41,187 bases of DNA from positions 1-41,187 of the forward strand of contig SHUI01000006.1 in assembly GCA_009697455.1 (NCBI GenBank), read 5' to 3'. Made by a program: the position numbers and the translations under genes. The DNA is from Bryobacterales bacterium. Lineage in GTDB: Bacteria; Acidobacteriota; Terriglobia; Bryobacterales; Bryobacteraceae. Positions 24,355 through 34,338 of the stretch are shown here, one piece after another. A model generated the notes under the pieces. The model saw only the letters and a list, made by a program, of their open reading frames with translations. It did no database searches and was not told the origin of the DNA. Each line of letters starts with the position of its first letter. Position 1 is the stretch's first letter.

Positions 24355-25329
24355 ATGGCTCGATTCGGAATACACGCTTCCACTGTTGCCGCCGCGCTCT
24401 CCATGGCGGCCGTCGCGTGCGCTGCGGAATCGCCGCTCGCGCCCGGCGCGAAGCCGGCGAATCTGGGATCGATTGGCGCGGGGGAAGGTCCGGCCTGGAG
24501 CCCTTCCGGCGAGCTTTACTTCACTGGCGGCAACCGGATTACGAAACGGCGTTCGAGCGGCGCTGTGCAGGTCTTCCGCTCACCCTCTGGCGGCGCGAAC
24601 GGACTCCTCTTCGACAAGGAAGGCCGTCTCGTGGTTTGCGAATCGGCGAACCGCCGCATCACGCGCACTGAACCGGACGGAGCCATCACCGTCCTTGCGG
24701 ACAATTTCGAGGGGAAGCGTTTCAATTCACCGAACGACCTGACAATCGATTCCAAGGGCCGCATCTATTTCACGGACCCGCGCTACGGCAAGCGGGACAC
24801 AATGGAAATGCGTGACGCCGAGGGCCGTCTGGTCGAGGGCGTGTACCGGATCGACGCGCCCCGCAAGGTATCCCGCATCATCGCGCACGAAGTGGAGCGG
24901 CCGAACGGCATTCTGGTTTCTCCGAAAGACGAACTGCTGTACATCGCGGACAACAACAACAACGCCGTAGGCGGCGCGCGCAAACTGTGGACTTTCCGGC
25001 TTCGGTCGGATGGCTCGATCGACGCCGCGAGCCGCAAGCTGATTTTCGATTGGAAAACGGGACGCGGGCCCGACGGATTCAAAATGGACGAATCGGGAAG
25101 GCTCTACGTCGCCGCCGGCCGCACCAAACCCGCGCCTCCATTCGAAGACGCGGAGGAGTTCAAGGGCGGCGTGTACATACTATCCGCCGAAGGTGCTCTC
25201 CTGGCGTTTGTACCCATTCCGGTCGACGAGGTGACCAACTGCGCGTTCGGCGGCGCCGATAGCAAGAGCCTTTTCATCACAGCAGGGGGAACGCTCTGGA
25301 GCCTTCCTGTCACGACTCGCGGCCGGTGA
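24355..25329 (+). CDS. Exported SMP-30/gluconolactonase family protein
   Basis: A signal peptide (MARFGIHASTVAAALSMAAVACAAES) is followed by a six-bladed propeller with SMP-30/gluconolactonase motifs: GEGPAW, GANGLLFDKEGRLVVCE, FNSPNDLTIDSKGRIYFTDPRYG, RPNGILVSPKDELLYIADN and GPDGFKMDESGRLYVA. The Glu in GEGP, the Asn of SPND and the Asp of GPDG are the expected metal and active-site residues. It likely hydrolyses a sugar lactone or related ester in the periplasm. The track start at 24346 is a TTG; the ATG at 24355 gives a better signal peptide. No clear Shine-Dalgarno is seen. It converges with the sulfatase gene with only 4 nt between the stops. Confidence 0.87.
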   Translation: MARFGIHASTVAAALSMAAVACAAESPLAPGAKPANLGSIGAGEGPAWSPSGELYFTGGNRITKRRSSGAVQVFRSPSGGANGLLFDKEGRLVVCESANRRITRTEPDGAITVLADNFEGKRFNSPNDLTIDSKGRIYFTDPRYGKRDTMEMRDAEGRLVEGVYRIDAPRKVSRIIAHEVERPNGILVSPKDELLYIADNNNNAVGGARKLWTFRLRSDGSIDAASRKLIFDWKTGRGPDGFKMDESGRLYVAAGRTKPAPPFEDAEEFKGGVYILSAEGALLAFVPIPVDEVTNCAFGGADSKSLFITAGGTLWSLPVTTRGR

Positions 25330-25333
25330 GACT

Positions 25334-26826
25334 TCAACCCACGCGGCCCACGGCGTTGCGCAGCATGTCTCTGTCTCTCGTAAACCATTCGCCGTAACGG
25401 TCGCCTGGAAGGAAATCGTCATGCGTCTCCTTGAGCAGGTCCGCGAGACGCGAACGCATCTTTCCGATTATGTCTGGAGCGCGCAGGCCGTCGAACAGAT
25501 TCCGCGTTTGGTAAGGGTCGGCCGCGTTGTCGTAAAGTTCTTCGGCTCCGTTGAGCCAGCGCGTGTACGTGAATTGCTTGGTGCGCAGACCGCGCCACTC
25601 CGGCCAGTCCGTCCCCGTTTCCGGAAAGTCCCAGTGCGAGACGAAATTCATCATGAGGGCCGCGTCGCGCTCGGCTCCCTTTCGGCCAAGCGCGGAGGCT
25701 GAAAGATCCATTCCGTTCACGATATCGGGAATCTGCAATCCGCACAGCGACGCGAGTGTAGGCAGGAAATCGATCGGCGTGAACAGAGCGTCCGACTTCG
25801 ACCCGGCCTTGATCTTCTTCGGCCACCGCACAAGCAGCGGCACGTTCACGGACTCCGCGTACGGCACCATCTTGTTGTATTTCGCGTGGCTCCCGAGCAT
25901 CTCGCCATGATCGGACGTGAACACGAAAATCGTGTTGTCCGCGAGCCCCGATTCGTCGAGGTACTTCATGATGCGGCCGACGTTATCGTCCACGTTGCCG
26001 AGCATGGCGTAGTAGCAGCGCGGATCGACCGTGGGCGCGTCCCGCCGGTTCTTCACGTTCGGCCGCCAGTACAGCGTCTTCGGCGTCGCGGCCAGATTCG
26101 CGGGCGGCGTCTGCTCCGGACGCCACGGCGGATGCGGCGGGTGCGGCGCGACCGTCACGAAAAACGGCTTACCCGCGCCCGAGGTTTTCCTCATGAAATC
26201 GATCGCCATGTCGGTTTCCGAATCCGTCTCATAGCCGGGCATGATGAGGCGCTGCGACGTGTCGCGATAGTAGAAAGGCTTCGCGAAGTTGGCGTGAAAA
26301 TTGAACGCGGCCCAATCCTGATAGCCCATCCGCGCCGGGCCCGGCGGCACGAACTCCGGCTCCGGCTTCGGCGTGACGGCCTCGCCGCGTTTGAGCGATC
26401 CGGCGCGAGCGCCAGCCGCCAGATGCCACTTTCCAATGAAACTCGTGCTGTACCCGCCGCGCGAGAAGACGTCGCCCATCGACTGTCCCGTGGACGGCAG
26501 ATTGATCCAGTTCATGACGCCTCCCGAGAGCGTGGGCCAACGCCCCGTCTGCAGCATCGCTCGATACGGCGTGCACAGCGGACACGTCGAGAGACCGTTG
26601 GCGAAGTTGACGCTCTGGCTGGCCAGCCGGTCGATATTCGGCGTCGGGATGTTTTTGCCCCCGTTGTACCCAACCTCCTGCGCGCGCACCTGATCGGGGA
26701 AATAGAACAGCACGTTCGGGCGGCTGCCTCCGGTCTGCGCGGCCGCCGCCATCGACGCCGCGCTCAATGACGCGGACGCGCTCAGCATCGCTCGTCTCGA
26801 AACCGCACTGCTTGAAACCGGTTCGC

Positions 26827-26830
<4 letters not shown>
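25334..26830 (-). CDS. Tat-type exported sulfatase
   Basis: The N-terminus [22 protein letters not shown] fits a Tat signal. [11 protein letters not shown] supplies the first metal Asp (46). [15 protein letters not shown] is the sulfatase signature (C/S-x-P-x-R) with Cys86 as the formylglycine precursor. The serine often seen at the fourth position is Tyr89. [18 protein letters not shown] and [12 protein letters not shown] complete the active site. It cleaves sulfate esters, probably from polysaccharide; substrate class cannot be assigned. It needs a formylglycine-generating or anaerobic maturase, neither of which is in the window. Its ATG overlaps the uvrB stop by 4 nt (ATGA), so it should be translated from the uvrB mRNA. 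Confidence 0.9.
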
Positions 26831-28821
<1,991 letters not shown>

Positions 28822-28827
28822 CGCTTC

Positions 28828-28833
28828 AGTATA
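28828..28833 (-). promoter_or_regulatory. TATACT -10-like box 6 nt upstream of the uvrB ATG
   Basis: The minus strand reads TATACT-gaagcg-ATG. Transcription from such a box would start at or next to the ATG, implying a leaderless mRNA. No -35 consensus or SOS box is recognisable. Confidence 0.45.
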
Positions 28834-28877
28834 GACGCGTGGGTCCCAGGACCATTCAGTTCGCTGTTGGGGAATGC

Positions 28878-28909
28878 AGTGGGGCAGACGATCGTTTTGG
28901 GTCGTCTGC
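28878..28909 (+). repeat. REP-like palindrome, copy upstream of uvrB
   Basis: GTGGGGCAG heads a 9-bp perfect stem, GGCAGACGA/TCGTCTGCC, around a 10-nt loop. It shares its head with the copy at 29056. Confidence 0.6.
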
Positions 28910-28996
28910 CAATTTCGCAACCCTTTGCAGAGTTCCCGATGCGAGGGATTTTCGATCCTGCCCGTCGTATCTCTCCCGAACAGCGCGCATCCACGC

Positions 28997-29014
28997 GGTG
29001 GTTGCAGAGCCACC
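28997..29014 (+). repeat. Small inverted repeat between two REP-like copies
   Basis: GGTGG and CCACC flank an 8-nt loop. This is a third hairpin in the 231-bp gap between uvrB and the WD40 remnant. The rest of the gap holds no gene that I can support. Confidence 0.4.
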
Positions 29015-29052
29015 GTGGGCTAGAACACTACTTACAAGCAGGCTGAATTGGG

Positions 29053-29430
29053 TTGGTGGGGCAGCCGGTTCCGGCTGCCTACCGTGCGAGGCGCGGCCGG
29101 CTCTCACTGTCCCCTGCGGCCTCAGGACGTCTGGCGCGGACGCTGGAAGGGCACTCGGATTGGGTCAGGTCGGTGAGCTGGAGTCCGGATGGGGGGCAGT
29201 TGGTGAGCGGCTCCTCTGACAATACCGTGCGGGTGTGGGATGCGGCCTCGGGGGAGTTGTTGCGGACGCTCTATCACTTGCCCGAGGGCGGGTGGCTGGC
29301 GATGGAACCTGACGGACGGTATCGCGCGAATGCGGCGGGCAAGCGCTGCGTGCACTATGCGAGCGGGTGGGCGCTGTACCGGGCGGAGGCGTTTCCGGAG
29401 TTGGATATCACGGAGCAGCGCGATGCGTGA
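29053..29430 (+). pseudogene. 3' remnant of a WD40-repeat protein gene
   Basis: The frame contains one full WD40 repeat ([33 protein letters not shown]). It is preceded by the tail of another ([10 protein letters not shown]) and followed by [25 protein letters not shown] and a terminal region with [22 protein letters not shown]40 propellers need about seven repeats, so most of the gene is missing. The 5' break coincides with a REP-like palindrome, and the first 18 or so codons of the track ORF are that palindrome and its flank. The remnant keeps coding character, so the deletion looks recent. Native function was probably protein-protein interaction; it is not expected to fold alone. Confidence 0.68.
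29056..29079 (+). repeat. REP-like palindrome with GTGGGGCAG head
   Basis: GTGGGGCAGCCGG-TT-CCGGCTGCC has a 9-bp perfect stem (GGCAGCCGG/CCGGCTGCC) and a 2-nt loop. It lies at the broken 5' end of the WD40 remnant, inside the track ORF. Confidence 0.6.
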
Positions 29431-29497
29431 AGAGCAGACGCCTCCGCCGCACGCGCTGCTGGAAATGGCTCGTAGTGGGGCCGGCGCTCCGCTCGCG

Positions 29498-29515
29498 CGG
29501 AGGCCCGTGCCTCCG
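29498..29515. terminator. Hairpin between convergent WD40 remnant and coiled-coil gene
   Basis: CGGAGGC-CCGT-GCCTCCG is a 7-bp perfect stem with a tetraloop in the 161-bp gap between two convergent 3' ends. On the minus strand it lies 77 nt past the stop of the coiled-coil gene. It lacks a T-tract. Confidence 0.42.
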
Positions 29516-29591
29516 TTCCGGATTCACCGCGGCATTCGTCGGGTCTTGATGCTCACGCGCCGTGTTCGCGCCCGAATGGACGGATGCCACG

Positions 29592-30386
29592 CTACGGACT
29601 TCGCGTCAACTGCGCGATCCGCGCATTCAGCCCTTGCAACTGCCGCATGTCGTCGTCGGCCTGCTGGATGGAGCTCTGGACCCGGGAGAGGTCTCCCGCC
29701 TGTACGCCCGAACCGCTTTGCTCCCGATTCTGGAGATTGAGCGAAATAGCGCGGAACGTATCGGTCACTTCGCGATAGCGGCGCTGTAAGCTGGTGACAA
29801 GAACCTCGCGGCGGCGGTTGAGGTCTTCGATTTCGCGCGACATCGCAGCCGGTCCTCTCACGGCTGATTCCGCTCGCGTCTGCCGCTCCGTGGCGAGCTT
29901 CCCTGCCGTCTCCGCCTGCACCAGCCGGTCCGACTTGACTCGAAGCTCGGCTTCGAGAGCCGTCGAGATGCGGCGGGCAACTTGAAGGTCTTCCTTGAGA
30001 TCCTCCACCTGCGCGGCCAGTTTCCCACGGCCGCCGGACTCGGTCTCTGCCTTGACCTCGGCCCGCTCGGCTTCTTCCCGGGCGACGCCGATTTCGCGGT
30101 CGAGCGCCGCGACTCGCCCGCGAAGCTCCTCAATGATCTTGATATACTCCGCGGCGTCCGCGCCCGTGGGGACCCTGACGATCTTCGTCTCCGGAGGCGG
30201 CGCGGCATCGGTAGCCGCCGGGCCCGCCGAGGGGAGTGGCGCCGGCGATCGAGGCACCCGGCTGAGTTCAGCTTCAAGCGCGGCAACCCTTTGCCGCGCT
30301 TGCGAGTACTGCTGTTCGGCGCGTTGCCATAAGACTACGGCGGCGACTGCCGCGCAGCCAAGGACGAAGAGCGGTAGCTTTCGCAT
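29592..30386 (-). CDS. Single-span, proline-rich coiled-coil protein of unknown function
   Basis: The ATG at 30386 has GGAAGG 8 nt upstream and gives 264 residues; the GTG at 30395 (track start) would create a GTGA overlap but leaves no room for a ribosome-binding site. An N-terminal membrane anchor (LPLFVLGCAAVAAVVLW) is followed by a short coiled coil (EQQYSQARQRVAALEAEL). A Pro/Ala-rich linker (PRSPAPLPSAGPAATDAAPPP) comes next, then about 170 residues of predicted coiled coil rich in Glu, Arg and Ala. No catalytic motif is seen. It is the last gene of a group with an Oar-type barrel and a VWFA-related protein. The layout resembles a periplasm-spanning adaptor, which is only inference. Confidence 0.75.
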   Translation of the reverse strand: MRKLPLFVLGCAAVAAVVLWQRAEQQYSQARQRVAALEAELSRVPRSPAPLPSAGPAATDAAPPPETKIVRVPTGADAAEYIKIIEELRGRVAALDREIGVAREEAERAEVKAETESGGRGKLAAQVEDLKEDLQVARRISTALEAELRVKSDRLVQAETAGKLATERQTRAESAVRGPAAMSREIEDLNRRREVLVTSLQRRYREVTDTFRAISLNLQNREQSGSGVQAGDLSRVQSSIQQADDDMRQLQGLNARIAQLTRSP

Positions 30387-30391
30387 CGGGA

Positions 30392-31309
30392 TCACCTTCC
30401 AAGCGAAAAACGGGTATGGCAGGGGATTTCGCGGTCCCCGTTCATGAGCGTGACCGTAGCGGTTCGCGACTTCACGCGGCCCAATTCGAGCGCGACACTC
30501 CAGTGCGAAGCCGCCGCGCCCAGCACTTTTTCAAGCGACGCCGGGATCTCGCCGGGACTGCGGCAAAATGCCCCCACGCCTCCGCTGTCGCCCGCCAATT
30601 GCAGCAGGCCGCGCTGATACGCCTCGTTTATCGGATCTGAAAAATAGCTGAGATGGACGAAGAAAAAGGGCGTTTCCGACGACGACATCGCCTCGGAAAG
30701 CTTCTTGATTTTCTCCCGGATGAGCTGCTCGGGGAACCTGCGGCTCAGGTCCCGTGAATCGCTTGAGTTGATCACCGGGTTTGTGAAGTCTTCGCGGTAG
30801 TTGTAGATGTTGCTATCGGTGAGATAGAGCACTGCCACGCGGACGTTCGCGCGGCGATTCATGCTGTCGCCCAACTTGGCCGCCGTCTCCAGAGTGCCCA
30901 GCAGACCGGCCTTTCCCGTGGCGCCGTAGGCAAGAATCGTTTCGATAATCTTCGGCCGATCGGGAGTGGGGTCCGCCAATACCTGGAGCAGATCCTGCGA
31001 CTTCATCACGGTAAGCCAGATGTGCCCGGGCAGCCGCGGCAGGGCCTCGGCGAGGGCGCGGCGCGCGGCATCGACGAGAGAGACGTCGCCGGTGAGGTCC
31101 AGCACGAGAATGAGGATCATGCCGTCCTCCGGACCACGAGCCCGAAGTACGGTGACGGGCGACCCATCGAGGGCCGCCTTGAACCCGGCCTTGTCGAGCG
31201 GCGGATCCTGATCGAGCGCGGCCACGCGAAGCACGGTCTGCGCGGTCCGCTTGGACTCCCCGCCATTCGCGGCAAGAGCGGCGGCCAACAATAGGACCGG
31301 CAGGCGCAT
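30392..31309 (-). CDS. VWFA-related domain protein, exported
   Basis: This 305-residue protein begins with a signal peptide (MRLPVLLLAAALAANGG). The body resembles the VWFA-related proteins common in Acidobacteriota, with MILILVLDLTGDVSLVDAARRAL at the first strand, RVAVLYLTDSNIYNYRED, FFFVHLSYFSD and GGVGAFCRSPGEIPASLEKVL. The MIDAS loop is D71-L-T-G-D75 where the canonical form is DxSxS, so metal-dependent ligand binding may be altered. The ATG shares one base with the stop of the upstream receptor gene (TGATG), which implies translational coupling. The coiled-coil gene follows within 5 nt. A role in the envelope beside the receptor is likely but unproven. Confidence 0.82.
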   Translation of the reverse strand: MRLPVLLLAAALAANGGESKRTAQTVLRVAALDQDPPLDKAGFKAALDGSPVTVLRARGPEDGMILILVLDLTGDVSLVDAARRALAEALPRLPGHIWLTVMKSQDLLQVLADPTPDRPKIIETILAYGATGKAGLLGTLETAAKLGDSMNRRANVRVAVLYLTDSNIYNYREDFTNPVINSSDSRDLSRRFPEQLIREKIKKLSEAMSSSETPFFFVHLSYFSDPINEAYQRGLLQLAGDSGGVGAFCRSPGEIPASLEKVLGAAASHWSVALELGRVKSRTATVTLMNGDREIPCHTRFSLGR

Positions 31310-34137
31310 CAGAAACTGAACCTCATTCCAAGTTGGATGACCCGGCCCCCGCGGGAGCCGATGATCCGGCCAGCGTTGATATTAGGCGCGGAAGCCGGGC
31401 CGATGACGGGATCGGGATCGGCCCAGTTGCCGGTGTTGGTGAAGTTGAACCCCGTCGCCGTTACCTCCACTGCCCGTTCGGCGGAAAGGGCGATGCGCTT
31501 GGTGACGGAAAGATCGTGATTCTGGTTGCCCGGACTGAGCAATTGAGGATGTGTCCGCGGACCGTTCCCCAGCGTGAAATCCGGCGGCTGCTCAAACGCC
31601 GCGGGGTTAAACCAGTGATCGGGCGTGCGGTCAGCCGCGGGATCGATTCCGGGAACGACGTTGACGCGCAACGCATCAATCAGGCCCCCGGTATTGTTGA
31701 ACTGCGGTCTCAGGGCGAGGGGTTCACCGCTCTGAACCGAGGTTATGCCGCTGATCGACCAGCCGTCCACGATGTACCTGCGCCAGTCGTTGAACGCAAG
31801 CAAAGCCCTGCTCGACCCGAGAGGGAGTTCGTAGACGAAGCTTAGTGACAGCCGGCGGGGATCGTTGCTCGAGGTCAGCGACCATTCGTTCTTCTTGTTG
31901 TAGAAATCCTGGACGCCGTAGGGACCCGAGTAATCGTCCATCTGCTTCGAGAATTCGTAGGTCGCGTTCAGAGTGAGACCGCTTGCGGAGCGCTTCTCCA
32001 CGCGAAGCGCGCACGAGTTGCGCTTGTAGTTGGCTGCCGGCCACGAGCTGTAAACGTCAAATCGCTGGTATTGCGGATAAGGGCGCAACGTTCGGCGGAA
32101 GGCTTCCGTGTTGAGTTCGTCCCGGTAGGCTAGGTTCGAGAGCGGAATGGCATTAGGGTTGACGGCGGAGTTGCTGATGAACATCCGCTGGCCGCGGGAA
32201 TGGCCCAGACTGACCGCGAGAATGATCTGCGAAGGAAGTTCGCGCTCGAACGAGAGACCGGCGGATTGATACATGGGCACGGTGCCCGATGGATCTACAA
32301 GATCGGCGACGGTAAGATTTGCGGCGTCGGGCCGCAAGTCGGGAAGCGCGCGAGGTATCGGCGGGATTCCATTTCCGAGAACGATAGCCGGCTGAAGCTG
32401 GATGTTAGTGGAGATGAAGGCCGGCGTTCCGACGAAACCTTGAGTACCCCATTGCGCCGTGTAGATGGGAATTGAACTGAAGCTCAAACCATAGCTGAGC
32501 CGGACCACGCTCTTTGGATCGTCGCGGGGATTCCAGGCAAGCCCGAAACTCGTCTCCGGCCGGACAACCGCCGGTTGGAAGGCGCGGCCGCGGCCGTTAC
32601 GATTGGCAAAAACGAGCGCGCCCGCCCGGCCGCCGGCGGGGTTGATCGCACTCAGGTCCACCGTCGAAAAGCGATTGTACTTTTCGGTGCGCGGAAGAGA
32701 AGCCTCAATCGAGAAGGCAAAGCTGAAATTGAGTCCCCTCGAATACTCGTAGTTGTCGCGAACACCCACTGATCCGAAGCTGCCACGCCAATAGGAAGGG
32801 TGATCGACCTTCGTAACTTCCGCCGCTTCACTAAGCCCCAGCAGGAAACTGGCGAACGAATGCCCCGTATTGACGATGCCGGGTAGCGACGTAAGCGAAG
32901 GACCGAACGAAAAGTGCCCGGAAGGATACTGCGGGAGGTAGGCATTAACCAGGTACCGGCGCAATTGAGAGACGAAGCGCGACCGGTGCTTTCCGAGGCG
33001 GAACGAGAGACCTTCGGTCAGATAGTAGTAGTTGTGCGAACTGACGGCTGTGGGATTGGTGCGGCCCATGCCGAGGTAGTCGCCGAAGCGGAAGACCGGG
33101 AATGCCTTACTAAGCGGACCTCGCAGTTCGATCGCGTCCCGCGCGCCTTCTTCGCCGGGGCGGCTGCTCTCGGAGCGATCAGATCGCGCTTCGAACGTGA
33201 GCGCATTTACGGTGGACGCGTTCCTCGTGAACGTCCAGTCGGCCGCGGCCCGTCGCGCGCTGAACTTGCGGTCACTGCCGCCTGAATCGGCAACTGTGCT
33301 GAAGTAGCGGGGGGCCTTGGCCAGTCCGTCGGTGAAAGACATGTTAGCTGTCAATCGATGCCGCGCGGCGGGTGCGTGATCCAATTTCAAGATCATGCCG
33401 TCCGCATGATTCGTTTCCGGCGAGAAGACAAAGTAGTTGTTGCGGAAAAAAGGCCCGGCGTTGGCGTTCGGAAGCGGGTAGAGAGCGGTTGCGCGCAGGG
33501 CTACGGGGTCGAGGCGGGTCGGCGGGATCGTGTTTGCCGCAAAGGGATCTCGCCGATGCTCCAGGTTCTGGGTGGAGACTGGAAGAGATGGATCGAAACC
33601 GGTGTTTAGCCGCGTTGACAGCGGATCGTAGATGGGCAACCGGTTCCCGGCGCTGTCCACGGTCCGCGCGAAATCTCCGGAGTGCTCGGGGGCGATCGCG
33701 ACGGTGCGGAGATACGAACGGCCGATGCGTTCGCGAACGCCTTCGTAGGAAATGTTGAAGAAAGTGGCGCTGGAACCGTCATAAAGCCTTGGAATGACAA
33801 CCGGGCCGCCGACATTAAATCCGAACTGGTTCCGGCGCAGCAGGTTTCGCGTTCCGCCTCGCTGAACCACGTCATGGGGGACGGCGTCGAGCAGATCGTT
33901 CCGGAAGTTCTCAAAAATGCGGCCGTGCCACCCGGTCCCGGGGCTGCCGCGCTTATTCTGTTTCGGTGGCGAATCCGGCCGGAGACCGAGTTCACGAGTG
34001 AGCGTCTTGAATTCTTCGGCCGCGCGTTCAAGTTCGGAAGGGGGCACTGAAGGCTGAGGACGCCGGGGCTGTTGCGCGGCGCAGTCGATGACGGCGGGCA
34101 CTAGCAGAACGCTGATCCTTGCCAACGGCCAAGCCAT
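31309..34137 (-). CDS. Oar-type TonB-dependent receptor-like outer-membrane barrel lacking the plug region
   Basis: The ATG at 34137 opens a signal peptide (MAWPLARISVLLVPAVIDCAAQQ) and gives 942 residues; the track start (GTG, 34218) adds arginine-rich sequence. After a short helical, Pro-rich stretch (PPSELERAAEEFKTLTRELG) it reads GTGWHGRIFENFRNDLLDA and LLRRNQFGFNVGGPVVIP. This aligns with NEFHGSAWEFVRNTRLNA and LQRNQYGFTFGGPI of the first receptor in the window. The carboxypeptidase-regulatory domain and the plug (LPLNGRN, LDGVDN) are therefore absent. The barrel continues to a C-terminal GRVIQLGMRFSF with terminal Phe, expected for BAM-mediated insertion. It is coupled to a VWFA-related gene. 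No Shine-Dalgarno has good spacing; TACACT ends 6 nt before the ATG. Confidence 0.85.
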   Translation of the reverse strand: MAWPLARISVLLVPAVIDCAAQQPRRPQPSVPPSELERAAEEFKTLTRELGLRPDSPPKQNKRGSPGTGWHGRIFENFRNDLLDAVPHDVVQRGGTRNLLRRNQFGFNVGGPVVIPRLYDGSSATFFNISYEGVRERIGRSYLRTVAIAPEHSGDFARTVDSAGNRLPIYDPLSTRLNTGFDPSLPVSTQNLEHRRDPFAANTIPPTRLDPVALRATALYPLPNANAGPFFRNNYFVFSPETNHADGMILKLDHAPAARHRLTANMSFTDGLAKAPRYFSTVADSGGSDRKFSARRAAADWTFTRNASTVNALTFEARSDRSESSRPGEEGARDAIELRGPLSKAFPVFRFGDYLGMGRTNPTAVSSHNYYYLTEGLSFRLGKHRSRFVSQLRRYLVNAYLPQYPSGHFSFGPSLTSLPGIVNTGHSFASFLLGLSEAAEVTKVDHPSYWRGSFGSVGVRDNYEYSRGLNFSFAFSIEASLPRTEKYNRFSTVDLSAINPAGGRAGALVFANRNGRGRAFQPAVVRPETSFGLAWNPRDDPKSVVRLSYGLSFSSIPIYTAQWGTQGFVGTPAFISTNIQLQPAIVLGNGIPPIPRALPDLRPDAANLTVADLVDPSGTVPMYQSAGLSFERELPSQIILAVSLGHSRGQRMFISNSAVNPNAIPLSNLAYRDELNTEAFRRTLRPYPQYQRFDVYSSWPAANYKRNSCALRVEKRSASGLTLNATYEFSKQMDDYSGPYGVQDFYNKKNEWSLTSSNDPRRLSLSFVYELPLGSSRALLAFNDWRRYIVDGWSISGITSVQSGEPLALRPQFNNTGGLIDALRVNVVPGIDPAADRTPDHWFNPAAFEQPPDFTLGNGPRTHPQLLSPGNQNHDLSVTKRIALSAERAVEVTATGFNFTNTGNWADPDPVIGPASAPNINAGRIIGSRGGRVIQLGMRFSF

Positions 34138-34143
34138 GACTCC

Positions 34144-34149
34144 AGTGTA
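34144..34149 (-). promoter_or_regulatory. TACACT -10-like box 6 nt upstream of the second receptor ATG
   Basis: The minus strand reads TACACT-ggagtc-ATG, the same geometry as uvrB and recX. The GGAG within the spacer is only 2 nt from the ATG, too close for a normal ribosome-binding site. Apart from this box, the 201-bp gap up to the deacetylase gene (34138-34338) shows no gene. Confidence 0.38.
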
Positions 34150-34338
34150 CAGTGGCAGTGCGTCCCAAGTGATCGTGCGGAACTGCCGGAACCGCCTGAA
34201 CTGCAGCCACCGTTTCACAGGACGCTGAAGTTGTGATATGCGTATTTCATTCGACTGGTCAGGCGACTCACGAATCGCGCGAGCGTACTGGGCAGCGACA
34301 CGGAGGTCCGACCATGAATGGTTCGCGTAAGGCTTCAG

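Noticed and set aside
25886-26770. 294-codon plus-strand ORF inside the sulfatase gene
   Set aside because: It is Arg/His-rich with no family features and is antisense to a complete sulfatase.
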